64,000 nucleotides of DNA, taken from NCBI RefSeq assembly GCF_017744445.1, contig NZ_JAGIBH010000010.1:62001-126000 (forward strand), in the 5' to 3' direction. The notes under the pieces were generated by a model that was not told the DNA's origin, ran no database searches, and saw nothing but the letters and a program-made list of their open reading frames with translations. Position numbers and translations under genes: made by a program. The DNA comes from Caulobacter sp. GTDB lineage: Bacteria; Pseudomonadota; Alphaproteobacteria; Caulobacterales; Caulobacteraceae. Positions 57,180 through 64,000 of the stretch are shown here, piece after piece; within the stretch, counting starts at the first letter, position 1; the number at the start of each line of letters is the position of its first letter.

Positions 57180-59420
57180 ATGCTGACGAAGCAGTTTCGT
57201 GTGGGTGGGGCTTTGCCAAAATCAGTGCTTTGGCTTGTGGCGTCGACGGTCGCCTGCGGCTCGGCCGCCGCCCAGACATCACCTGCGCCCGCGTCGCCCC
57301 CCGCAGCGCAAGCGCTAGGCCCTCCGACGGCGGGGCATGAACCGTCGGCCAACACGGTCGGCGCCGTCACGATCAAGGCCGCCGATCCCGACTACAAGAG
57401 CTTCGTCGATCGGCGAAGCTATGGGCTCAAGAACGACATCGTCTCGTCGACCGGCTCGATCGCCGACGCCCTGCGCAATATCCCATCCGTGGAGGTCGAC
57501 GTGCAGGGCAATGTCAGCCTGCGCGGCGAGTCCGGCGTCAAGGTCTATATCGACGGCAAGCCCGCGGGGATGCTGCAGGGCGCGGGTCGGGGCGATGCGT
57601 TGCTGCAGCTCCCCGCCAGCCAGTTCGAACGCGTCGAGGTGATGACCAATCCCTCGGCCGCCTATCGCGCCGATGGCGCGGCCGGGATCATCAATCTCGT
57701 GAGCAAGAAGGCCAAGGGCGTCGGCGTCACGGGGTCGGTGCGCGGGGCCTATGGGACCGACGGCCGTTACAATGGTCGGATCGCCATCGGCCAGAACACC
57801 AAGCGCCTGTCCTTCAGCGCCAGCGCCGGCGGTCGGCGCGACAACGCCAAGCTCAATCCGAGAACCGATCGCGAGATCCTCGATCCGACCACCGGAGCGA
57901 TGGTCCACACCCGCGCCGTTGGCCAGGCCAAGACCACCAACACCTCCTGGAACGCCCAGGCCAACATCGCCTATCAGCCCAATGCCAAGACCGATCTTTC
58001 GGCGGATATCAGCCAGCTGCGGCTCAACTACCATTCCCCCTCGGCGGTCCGATACGCCAGCGACGCCGCGAGCGGCCCGCTCGCCGAGGCGTACAATTCC
58101 CAAGGTCGCAACGGCGGCCTCTTCGCCAACACGGCCGCGTCCGCCTCGCTCGTCCGGCGGCTCGGCGGCGAAGGCCACCAGGTGTCGCTCGACCTCTCCC
58201 GGACCCGTTCGCGAAGCTTCGACGATAGCCGCCAGACCTATCTGCACAGCCGCCCGGTCGTTGAAAGTCGTTTCCTGGCCCAGGCGAGCGACGAGGTCCA
58301 ACACGAGACCTCGGCCAAGGTCGAATACCAGCGCCCGACCAAGAAGGGCCTGCTGGATGTTGGCTTCGAGGGCCGGTTCGAGGACGAGCGCGTCGATCAC
58401 CGCGGCGCCTTGGGCGCGAGCGCGGCGGTCGCGTCGCCTTCGCCTTCGCTCAACAACCAGTTCGACTATCGCCAGAATGTCCAGTCGGCCTTCCTGACCT
58501 ACGAGCGCTCGGTCGGCGACTGGACCTTGCTGCCGGGCGCGAGGCTCGAGGCCGCGCAAAGGCGCGTCCATCAGCTGACGCTGGGGACGCGCGCCACGCG
58601 AGACGACGTCCGACTGTTTCCGACCCTGCACGCCGTCTACGCCATCGATGACGAGCAGAAGCTGAATATGAGCTTCAGTCGCCGCATCCAGCGCCCGGAG
58701 CCTTCCAGCCTCAATGGCTTCCGCCAGTTCGTGACCCCCGTCGCCTATGAGGAGGGCAATCCCGACCTGGCGCCGAAGATCACCGACGCGGCGGAACTGG
58801 GTTACGAATTTAAGCGGAAGTCGACGTCCTACCTGGCCACGCTCTACGCGCGTCGCAGCCGTGACGCGGTCACCGACGTGGTGTCCGACCTTGGCGACGG
58901 CGTCCTGCTGACCCGCAAGGAAAACGCCGGACGCTCGCGCAACCTCGGGCTCGAGCTCGTCGCCAGCCGCCGCGTCGGCAAGTCCATGGCCTTCAACATC
59001 AGCGGAAACGCCTCCTGGGACGAGATCGCGTGGACCCTCAACGGCCGGGAGGAGAAGCGGTCGGGCGCGACCGTGGGGGGGCGCAGCAATCTCAATTGGC
59101 AGATCGGTCCCAAGGACCTTCTGCAGCTCAATCTGGTCGCTCGCGGTAGAACGCTGCTGCCCCAAGGATATCGCCGTCCGTCGGCCAACCTCAATCTCGG
59201 CTACCGCCACATCATCAGCCCCAAGCTGGCGGCGGTGGTGACGGTCCAGGACGCCTTCGACACCTATCGCGAGGGCCTGGTCATCGACACCCCGGCCTTG
59301 CGCCAGAGAACCGACAAGAACATGAGCATCCGCGCGGCGTTTGTGAGCCTGACCTACACCCTGGGCGGGGGCAAACGCCGCTCAGAAGGGTTCGACTACG
59401 GCGAGGCGGCGGCGCAATAG
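57180..59420 (+). CDS. TonB-dependent receptor of the peptide cluster
   Basis: A ~746-residue outer-membrane protein with a signal peptide (AAAQ cleavage near residue 32) and a plug domain (GSIADALRNIPSVEVDVQGNVSLRG, VEVMTNPSAAYRADGAAGIINLVSKK). The beta-barrel is of the outer-membrane beta-barrel family 3/CirA-like group. It is about 375 residues shorter than the sugar receptor upstream and of a different subtype. It is divergent from the precursor. It may import the finished peptide or a peptide-metal complex, or be the peptide's target; these are inferences. ATG 57180 is chosen; ribosome site weak. Confidence 0.85.
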   Translation: MLTKQFRVGGALPKSVLWLVASTVACGSAAAQTSPAPASPPAAQALGPPTAGHEPSANTVGAVTIKAADPDYKSFVDRRSYGLKNDIVSSTGSIADALRNIPSVEVDVQGNVSLRGESGVKVYIDGKPAGMLQGAGRGDALLQLPASQFERVEVMTNPSAAYRADGAAGIINLVSKKAKGVGVTGSVRGAYGTDGRYNGRIAIGQNTKRLSFSASAGGRRDNAKLNPRTDREILDPTTGAMVHTRAVGQAKTTNTSWNAQANIAYQPNAKTDLSADISQLRLNYHSPSAVRYASDAASGPLAEAYNSQGRNGGLFANTAASASLVRRLGGEGHQVSLDLSRTRSRSFDDSRQTYLHSRPVVESRFLAQASDEVQHETSAKVEYQRPTKKGLLDVGFEGRFEDERVDHRGALGASAAVASPSPSLNNQFDYRQNVQSAFLTYERSVGDWTLLPGARLEAAQRRVHQLTLGTRATRDDVRLFPTLHAVYAIDDEQKLNMSFSRRIQRPEPSSLNGFRQFVTPVAYEEGNPDLAPKITDAAELGYEFKRKSTSYLATLYARRSRDAVTDVVSDLGDGVLLTRKENAGRSRNLGLELVASRRVGKSMAFNISGNASWDEIAWTLNGREEKRSGATVGGRSNLNWQIGPKDLLQLNLVARGRTLLPQGYRRPSANLNLGYRHIISPKLAAVVTVQDAFDTYREGLVIDTPALRQRTDKNMSIRAAFVSLTYTLGGGKRRSEGFDYGEAAAQ

Positions 59421-59435
59421 CGCCGCCCCGCAACC

Positions 59436-59469
59436 GGCCCGCGCGGCCCGGCGCGAGTCGGCCCTTTTT
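59436..59469 (+). terminator. Terminator of the TonB receptor gene
   Basis: An interrupted GC stem (GGCC/GGCC outer pair and GCGC/GCGC inner pair) is followed by TTTTT, 16 bases after the receptor stop. The stem is bulged, so the call is moderate. Confidence 0.6.
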
Positions 59470-59527
59470 CCAAGACCCTCTCCACCTGTGGCCCTTGGAC
59501 ATCTCAATCGACGCGGAGCCACGCACC

Positions 59528-60553
59528 GTGACCCCAGCTATCCCGCCGCTCGAGAGCTCGCCTTATCCGCATGTCGTCACCGACCGCGTCATCCCCATCG
59601 AGGCCTGCCGACGGGCGCTTGCTGTATTGGGGCGGGCCCGCACCTGGCGGCCAAACGACAATCCCCTCTATGAGGGCGATGCGTGGTGCGGCGACTTCGC
59701 GTCGGTGTTCCCCGATGCGCGCGACGCCAAGGCCGTCTCCGAGGCCGCCCACGCCGTGCTCGAGAGGTTCTCGATCCCACTCTCCGAGGAACGAAGCTTC
59801 GCCATCATGCGCCAAGGGGCCGGGCAAGCCACCCAGGTCCACAACGACCGGCCGCGCGCCGGCGAGCCCACCCACAGGATCATGCTCTATCTGGCCGAGC
59901 CCGAAGAGCACTATTCCGGAGGGCAGTTTTGCGTCTTCTCCACGCCACCCACGGATATCCCGCTGCGGCGGTACGCGCCCATCGCCGGATCGATGATCGC
60001 TTTCGAGGCCAGCGCCCATTCCTATCATGCCGTCGCACCGATCAGCGCGGGCGAGCGCGTCGTGCTGGTCATGCAGTTCCACCATTCGGGCAATTGTCCG
60101 GTGCGTCTCGGGCGACTGAACGACGAGATCACCATCGCGATGCAGGCCTGGCGGCCAGGGGAAAGCACCGCGGGGCTGGAGCCCGCATCAGGCGATTTGA
60201 CGGCCAAGGCCCTGGCGATACGGTTTGGCGTCGACGAGGACGAGTTCGATCATGCCCTCAAGGCCGCATCAGCGGCGGACGATCCGGCAAATGGCGCGAA
60301 GGTAGGCGCCATCAAGGCGCGCGCGTCCAGAATCCTGAACCTGCCCGAGCCGGAATATGTCGCTTGGTGGTCGCACCGCCTCGCCAGGAAGCGCCGCGCG
60401 TCGTTCGATCCGGCCGATTGGCGGCTAGAGGCCGAATTTGTCGCGTCGCGCCGATTTGCCCGTCCCCAGGCCCAGGCGCTGATCCGTGAACTCTACCCGG
60501 AGGCTGCCAGTGGAGGCTTGAGCCCGTTGAGCGACGCGCTTGCTGGGACCTGA
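59528..60553 (+). CDS. 2-oxoglutarate/Fe(II) oxygenase-like enzyme (second)
   Basis: A ~341-residue protein with the iron triad H105-x-D107 (TQVHNDRP) and H167 (AHSYHAV), and R177 (GERVVLVMQF) for 2OG binding, in a prolyl-hydroxylase-like arrangement. A C-terminal helical extension of about 130 residues is unlike the core fold. The GTG at 59528 has GGAG nine bases upstream; a TTG at 59495 would add 11 residues but has no ribosome site. It is not similar in detail to the first oxygenase-like gene of the cluster. It probably modifies the peptide or recycles a bound product (inferred). Confidence 0.8.
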   Translation: MTPAIPPLESSPYPHVVTDRVIPIEACRRALAVLGRARTWRPNDNPLYEGDAWCGDFASVFPDARDAKAVSEAAHAVLERFSIPLSEERSFAIMRQGAGQATQVHNDRPRAGEPTHRIMLYLAEPEEHYSGGQFCVFSTPPTDIPLRRYAPIAGSMIAFEASAHSYHAVAPISAGERVVLVMQFHHSGNCPVRLGRLNDEITIAMQAWRPGESTAGLEPASGDLTAKALAIRFGVDEDEFDHALKAASAADDPANGAKVGAIKARASRILNLPEPEYVAWWSHRLARKRRASFDPADWRLEAEFVASRRFARPQAQALIRELYPEAASGGLSPLSDALAGT

Positions 60554-60687
60554 GTTCCGCCAACGTCCCTCGTGCTTTGTGCTCTTCTCCATGGAACGCC
60601 GCCAGACCGGCGACAGACCGCCAGAAGGTTTTCATCCATCGCCTGTCGCCGGCTTGCCCGGCCGGTCGGGTCAGCGAGACCAGGCCC

Positions 60688-60755
60688 ATGAAATCCAGTC
60701 TCGACCACCTACCCGCACGCTAGCAGGACGAACTTGCCCGCGTCACCGGCCTGCC
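60688..60755 (+). pseudogene. Remnant of a HEPN/nucleotidyltransferase gene start
   Basis: ATG at 60688 begins MKSSLDHLPAR, then an in-frame TAG at 60721, then QDELARV. This matches the usual start of the family (MKTxLDHLPxxKxRELxRV). Nothing recognisable follows. It is a fragment left from an older rearrangement. Confidence 0.55.
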
Positions 60756-60815
60756 GCCCAACGGCTTTGACGCGGCGACCGCTGGCGGCGCCCAGCCGGA
60801 CGTTTGGCGCTGTGA

Positions 60816-61372
60816 CAGATCCGCCAGTCCTGATGCGACGTCCTTGCCGATGTCCTCGCGAGGCCGGCCGGGGCGATTGAGGATCAGGGCATGACGCCAG
60901 ATCCTGCGGAAGTCGTGCAGGATATCGTCCTCGCCGTAGTGCACGATGTGGATATAGGCGAGGCCAAGCTTGTCGAGTTCGCTGACGAGGTAGCGGAAGA
61001 GGTCGGGCCTTTCCGAACCATGGTTCAAACCCATGCCGGTGAAGCCGGGCGATAGCCGGATACCCGTTCGATCGGCGCCGATCTCGACGCCGTCGGCGCC
61101 CGCGTCGACCGCGCGCCTTGCCGCATGCGCGTAGTCCTTTACCGTCGCCCGCACCTCGTCGGTGGAGAGGGCGCGAGGCGTGGGAATGTCCTGCATGCCG
61201 TCCAGGGTGTAGATTTGCTCGCCCGGCGTGATCGCCGACGGCGCCACGCCCTGCCGGTGATGCGGCGTGTTGTCGGGGTGCGACATGCGGCCCGCGTGCA
61301 TGAGCTGGTAGAAGACATGGCCGCCGCGCGCGTGGATCGCGTCGTTGACCTCGCGGCTCTGGCGGGCGCCAG
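60816..61372 (-). pseudogene. Decayed Old Yellow Enzyme-type NADH:flavin oxidoreductase
   Basis: The frame reads EVNDAIHARGGHVFYQLMHAGRMSH, later GADGVEI and then directly TGIRLSPGFTG, and ends ILNRPGRPREDIGKDVASGLADL before losing similarity. Intact family members have about 80 more residues at the N-terminus, about 40 between GADGVEI and the GIRLSP strand, and a C-terminal end that is missing here. The gene is therefore truncated at both ends with an internal deletion. A start at 61301 exists but gives a non-functional protein. Confidence 0.78.
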
Positions 61373-61404
61373 CGCGGCGGCGAACAAGATTTGAAGGACT
61401 GGCT

Positions 61405-61587
61405 TCACGTCCGGGGCGCGCGGCGCAGGAGCGCTCCTGCGCCCAGGGCCAGGAAGCCCGCCGTCAGGCCCCAGAACGCCGAGCCGACGCCCAGGACGCG
61501 CATGGCCTGCACGACCAGGGCGACTGTGCCGCCAAACCCGATCAGGGCGGCCGACCAGGCGGTGACGGGAGGCGTTCTGAAGGTCAT
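61405..61587 (-). CDS. Possible small two-helix membrane protein
   Basis: A ~60-residue frame (MTFRTPPVTAWSAALIGFGGTVALVVQAMRVLG... FWGLTAGFLALGAGALL) with two hydrophobic helices. Alternative starts lie at 61602 and 61638. No ribosome site is clear. It could be real or a by-product of high GC content. Confidence 0.35.
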   Translation of the reverse strand: MTFRTPPVTAWSAALIGFGGTVALVVQAMRVLGVGSAFWGLTAGFLALGAGALLRRAPRT

Positions 61588-61705
61588 GGGCGTTTGTCGC
61601 ATAACAGCATAGCCGCCGCCGTTTCCAGCCGCGTTCACAGGCGCGGCCGCCGACCCGCTGGGCGCGTCGGCGGCCGACCTTGGGGCTTGAGGATCTATCC
61701 TGGCC

Positions 61706-62500
61706 TTACTTCGCCTTGGCGGCGGCGGTCTTGGCGGCCTTGTCGATCACGTTGGCGACCGCTTCGGGACGGCTGAGGAAGACGACGTGGCTGCCCTTGA
61801 TCTCCACGGCTTCGGCGCCGATGCGGGCGGCGGTCTTGCGCAGCAGCTTGGGATCGATGGCGCCGTCCTCGGTGGCCACGACGAACCAGCTGGGCTTCAC
61901 GCGCCAAGCGGCCTTGGTGACCTTGTCGCCGAAGGCGGACATGGCGATTGGCACTTGGCTGTCGCGCATGAAGGCGGCGTCGGCATCATTGATGTCGGCG
62001 GCGAAACCGGCCTTGAACTTGGCCAGGTTGACGAAGCCGAAGCCGTCCGCCTGCGGCTCGATCACGAAGCCGGGAGGAGCGGGGATCTCGGCGAACTGGT
62101 CGCCGGTCGACTCGCCGGCATCCGGCGCCAGGGCGGCGACATAGACCAGGCCCGCGACCTTGGGATCGTTGCCGGCCTCGGTGATGACCGTGCCGCCGTA
62201 CGAGTGGCCGACCAGGATGGTGGGGCCGTCCTGGCGCGCCAGGACGCGGCGGGTGGCGGCGACGTCGTCGGCCAGCGAGGTCAACGGATTTTGGACGATG
62301 CTGACCTTGTAGCCCTGGGCGGTCAGGCGGTCATAGACCCCGCGCCAGCCCGAACCGTCGGCGAAGGCGCCGTGGACCAGGACGACGTTGCGGACCGTCG
62401 GGGCGTGCGCGCCGTGCGAGGCGTCGGTCTGGGCGTGCGCGGCGCCGGCCAGGCCCGAGAGGGCGGCGGCGATGAGAATGTTGCGAGCTTGGCGGATCAT
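61706..62500 (-). CDS. Secreted alpha/beta hydrolase
   Basis: A 264-residue hydrolase with a signal peptide (AAHA|QTD, residue 23). It has VVLVHGAFADGSGW (oxyanion strand), nucleophile GHSYGG, and ATEDGAIDP and KGSHVVFLSRP, where the aspartate and histidine of the triad are expected. It resembles the salicylate-esterase/MekB-like group. It is divergent from an OhrR-like MarR gene and shares its operators, so it is probably induced by the same signal. Confidence 0.88.
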   Translation of the reverse strand: MIRQARNILIAAALSGLAGAAHAQTDASHGAHAPTVRNVVLVHGAFADGSGWRGVYDRLTAQGYKVSIVQNPLTSLADDVAATRRVLARQDGPTILVGHSYGGTVITEAGNDPKVAGLVYVAALAPDAGESTGDQFAEIPAPPGFVIEPQADGFGFVNLAKFKAGFAADINDADAAFMRDSQVPIAMSAFGDKVTKAAWRVKPSWFVVATEDGAIDPKLLRKTAARIGAEAVEIKGSHVVFLSRPEAVANVIDKAAKTAAAKAK

Positions 62501-62537
62501 GGTGATTCTCCCTGTGTCTGTCGGCTGGGTCAGTTGC

Positions 62538-62617
62538 TTATTACGATAAAAGTTATTGCGATAAATGTTGTGTAGCGGCGCTCTGATCGGCCGTCCAGGG
62601 AAAAGTTATCGCGATAG
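62538..62617. promoter_or_regulatory. Three MarR/OhrR operator-like palindromes
   Basis: TTATTACGATAA (62538-62549), TTATTGCGATAA (62553-62564) and TTATCGCGATAG (62606-62617) lie between the hydrolase and the MarR gene. The first two are 15 bases apart. The third lies just upstream of the MarR start. Confidence 0.75.
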
Positions 62618-62659
62618 CTATTTTTCTGATCGGACCTATATGAAGGGGAGGAGAACGCT

Positions 62660-63148
62660 ATGACCCACAGCCCCCCGCCACCGCTCGACGACCAGCTCTG
62701 CTACGCCATCTATTCGGCGGGCATCGCCATTCAGCGAACCTACAAGCCCCTGCTCGATGAGCTCGGGCTGACCTATCCCCAGTACTTGGTGCTCAACCTG
62801 CTATGGGCCGAGGATGGGCAATTGGTCGGGCGGCTTGCCGAACGGCTGGCGCTCGAATCCAGCACCCTGACGCCGTTGCTCCAGCGCCTCGAGGCGGCGG
62901 GCCTGGTGAACCGCACTCGCGATCCGGCCAACGCGCGTCAGGTCATTGTCGCCCTGACGGACGCGGGCAGAGCGATGCAGCGGAAGGCGGGCTGCCTGGG
63001 CGCGGCCTTGCTTGAAGCCTCGGGCCAGCCGCATGAGGCCCTCAACGACCTGAACGACAAGGTCCGAACGCTGAGGAACGACATCTATAGCGCCATCGGC
63101 GGATGGGGGCCGGGCGCTTCCACCCCCAAGGTTGACGCCCAATCTTAG
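62660..63148 (+). CDS. OhrR-like MarR-family regulator
   Basis: The 162-residue winged-helix repressor has C14 in LDDQLCYAIYSAG, the position of the peroxide-sensing cysteine of OhrR, and TYPQYLVL with the tyrosines that contact it. The recognition helix is SSTLTPLLQRLEAAGLV and the wing RDPANARQVIVALTDAG. The start at ATG 62660 has GGGGAGGAG. It probably represses itself and the divergent hydrolase, and lets go when oxidised by organic peroxides. Confidence 0.88.
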   Translation: MTHSPPPPLDDQLCYAIYSAGIAIQRTYKPLLDELGLTYPQYLVLNLLWAEDGQLVGRLAERLALESSTLTPLLQRLEAAGLVNRTRDPANARQVIVALTDAGRAMQRKAGCLGAALLEASGQPHEALNDLNDKVRTLRNDIYSAIGGWGPGASTPKVDAQS

Positions 63149-63183
63149 GTGACGTCGAGGACGCCAGACGTCGCCGACGGCGG

Positions 63184-63214
63184 CCCACGCCTGGCCGATT
63201 GGGCCAGGCGTGGG
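63184..63214. terminator. Bidirectional hairpin between converging genes
   Basis: A perfect 13-bp stem (CCCACGCCTGGCC / GGCCAGGCGTGGG, 5-nt loop) lies between the MarR and SDR stops. It can end transcription from both sides, though no T-run is present. Confidence 0.7.
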
Positions 63215-63221
63215 CGCGCAA

Positions 63222-64000
63222 TCAGACGGTCGGCACCGTGCCGCCATCGACGACGAATTCTGCGCCGTGGATAGAGGCGGCGCGATCCGAGGCCAGGTAG
63301 GCGATGACATCGGCGACCTCGAAGGGTTCGGCCCCGCGACCGATCGAGATGCCGCCAAGGCCCCGCAGGACGAGCTGACGCGCGTCCTCGATCGTTCCGC
63401 CGTTGGCGTCCTGCAGGCGCTTGAGGAACATCCCGGTCGCCTCGGTCATGATCCAGCCGGGCGAGACGGCGTTGATCCGAACGCCCTTGGGGCCCAGTTC
63501 CTTGGAGATCGACTTGCTATAGGTCCGCAGCGCGGCCTTGGCGGCGGCGTAGGCCGTGGTCGCATCAGGGAGCGGCAGGACCGATTGGATGGAGGTGACA
63601 TGCACCACCGCGCCGGCGCCGCGCTCGATCATCTGCGGGATCAGCAGGCGATCCAGGCGCACCGTCGCCAAAAGGTTCAGGTTCAGTTCGGAAAGCCAGT
63701 CGTCGTCCGTCAGGGCGACGAAACCGCCGCCTGGCGCCGACGAGCCGCCGACCACGTGTGCGAGGATGTCGATACCGCCCAGCCGCTCAAGCGCCGCCTT
63801 GGCCAGAGCCTCCCCGCCCTCGGCCGTCGTCAGGTCCGCCTGGACGAACTCGACGCCGTCGATGGGCTCCAGGCTTCCGCGCGCGGCGGTGATCACCCGG
63901 GCGCCGCCAGCCAGGAAGCGATCGACGGTGGCGCGGCCCAGGCCCTTGGAACCGCCGCTGACGAGCACGCGCTTGCCGGCGAATTCGGTCGGATCAGTCT
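63222..64000 (-). CDS. Short-chain dehydrogenase/reductase, 5' end outside the window
   Basis: The frame is open to the right edge (TDPTEFAGKRVLVSGGSKGLG); the true start lies a few codons beyond it. SDR features are the cofactor motif SGGSKGLG, AHVVGG in place of NNAG, VTSIQS and the catalytic YAAAK. FVVDGGT near the end is typical of the classical SDR group. It converges on the MarR gene. The substrate is unknown. Confidence 0.88.
   Translation of the reverse strand, partial: TDPTEFAGKRVLVSGGSKGLGRATVDRFLAGGARVITAARGSLEPIDGVEFVQADLTTAEGGEALAKAALERLGGIDILAHVVGGSSAPGGGFVALTDDDWLSELNLNLLATVRLDRLLIPQMIERGAGAVVHVTSIQSVLPLPDATTAYAAAKAALRTYSKSISKELGPKGVRINAVSPGWIMTEATGMFLKRLQDANGGTIEDARQLVLRGLGGISIGRGAEPFEVADVIAYLASDRAASIHGAEFVVDGGTVPTV

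Noticed and set aside
60312..60708. Two leftward open frames overlapping the end of the second oxygenase gene.
   Set aside because: They mostly overlap the coding sequence on the other strand and show no recognisable family or ribosome site.
49766..61405. A phage-like integration at the tRNA 3' end.
   Set aside because: I found no copy of the tRNA 3' end near the right border and no integrase, so island integration is not supported.

Overview
This window looks like chromosome of a Caulobacter-type alphaproteobacterium (Caulobacteraceae). The sequence is GC-rich and densely packed. It carries a second-type chemotaxis cluster, very large TonB-dependent receptors with carbohydrate genes, the Trp-halogenase-like/JmjC/DUF6445 neighbourhood often seen beside such receptors, and HWE-type signalling. 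The genus is inferred from gene content and was not checked by a search.

Layout. (1) 1-6370: the 3' end of a giant RTX adhesin-like protein, with cadherin-like repeats, 13 composite RTX modules, a type I secretion C-terminus and a strong terminator. (2) 6602-15892: a chemosensory operon, STAS - CheY - CheA - CheW - MCP - MCP - CheW - CheR - CheB, with overlapping or closely spaced genes. Facing it across an inverted pair of REP-like hairpins are a receptor-like protein with CheZ-like signatures and a hybrid histidine kinase. (3) 19991-36495: a DUF1244 protein coupled to a GH27 alpha-galactosidase, a membrane protein and a LytTR regulator. A carbohydrate uptake locus follows: LacI regulator, GPH sugar transporter, TonB-dependent receptor, intact Trp-halogenase-like protein, degenerate paralogue of it, JmjC/cupin-8 protein, DUF6445 protein and GH97 alpha-glucosidase. 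A 450-bp leader before the receptor is full of TTGCGYAA sites. (4) 36625-44818: a seven-gene, tightly coupled surface polysaccharide operon (ABC-2 permease, ATPase, methyltransferase, WbsX/RgpF glycosyltransferase, two GT61 enzymes, phytase-esterase-like protein). (5) 44815-49842: a divergent SDR/LysR pair, a response regulator plus GAF-HWE kinase, DctA and tRNA-Arg(CCT).

(6) 49897-60553 is the most unusual part. It is a probable undescribed RiPP (ribosomal peptide) gene cluster just downstream of the tRNA. A 62-residue precursor with a GGG leader junction and a C-terminal FGRIFGRIRF sequence has a near-perfect ribosome site. Downstream on the same strand come a radical SAM/SPASM maturase, a 73-residue stub resembling the N-terminus of an HlyD adaptor, a methyltransferase, a C39-peptidase ABC exporter, a 2-oxoglutarate (2OG) oxygenase-like protein, an outer-membrane protein and an APH-like kinase. 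A TonB-dependent receptor and a second 2OG oxygenase-like gene run divergently from the precursor promoter region. Together the genes suggest synthesis, cross-linking, tailoring, leader removal, export and possibly re-uptake of one peptide.

(7) 60554-64000: a scarred junction with a decayed Old Yellow Enzyme and a HEPN/nucleotidyltransferase fragment, a possible small membrane protein, then a secreted alpha/beta hydrolase divergent from an OhrR-like MarR regulator with three operator-like palindromes. An SDR gene is cut by the right edge. All functional assignments come from motifs and neighbourhood alone.
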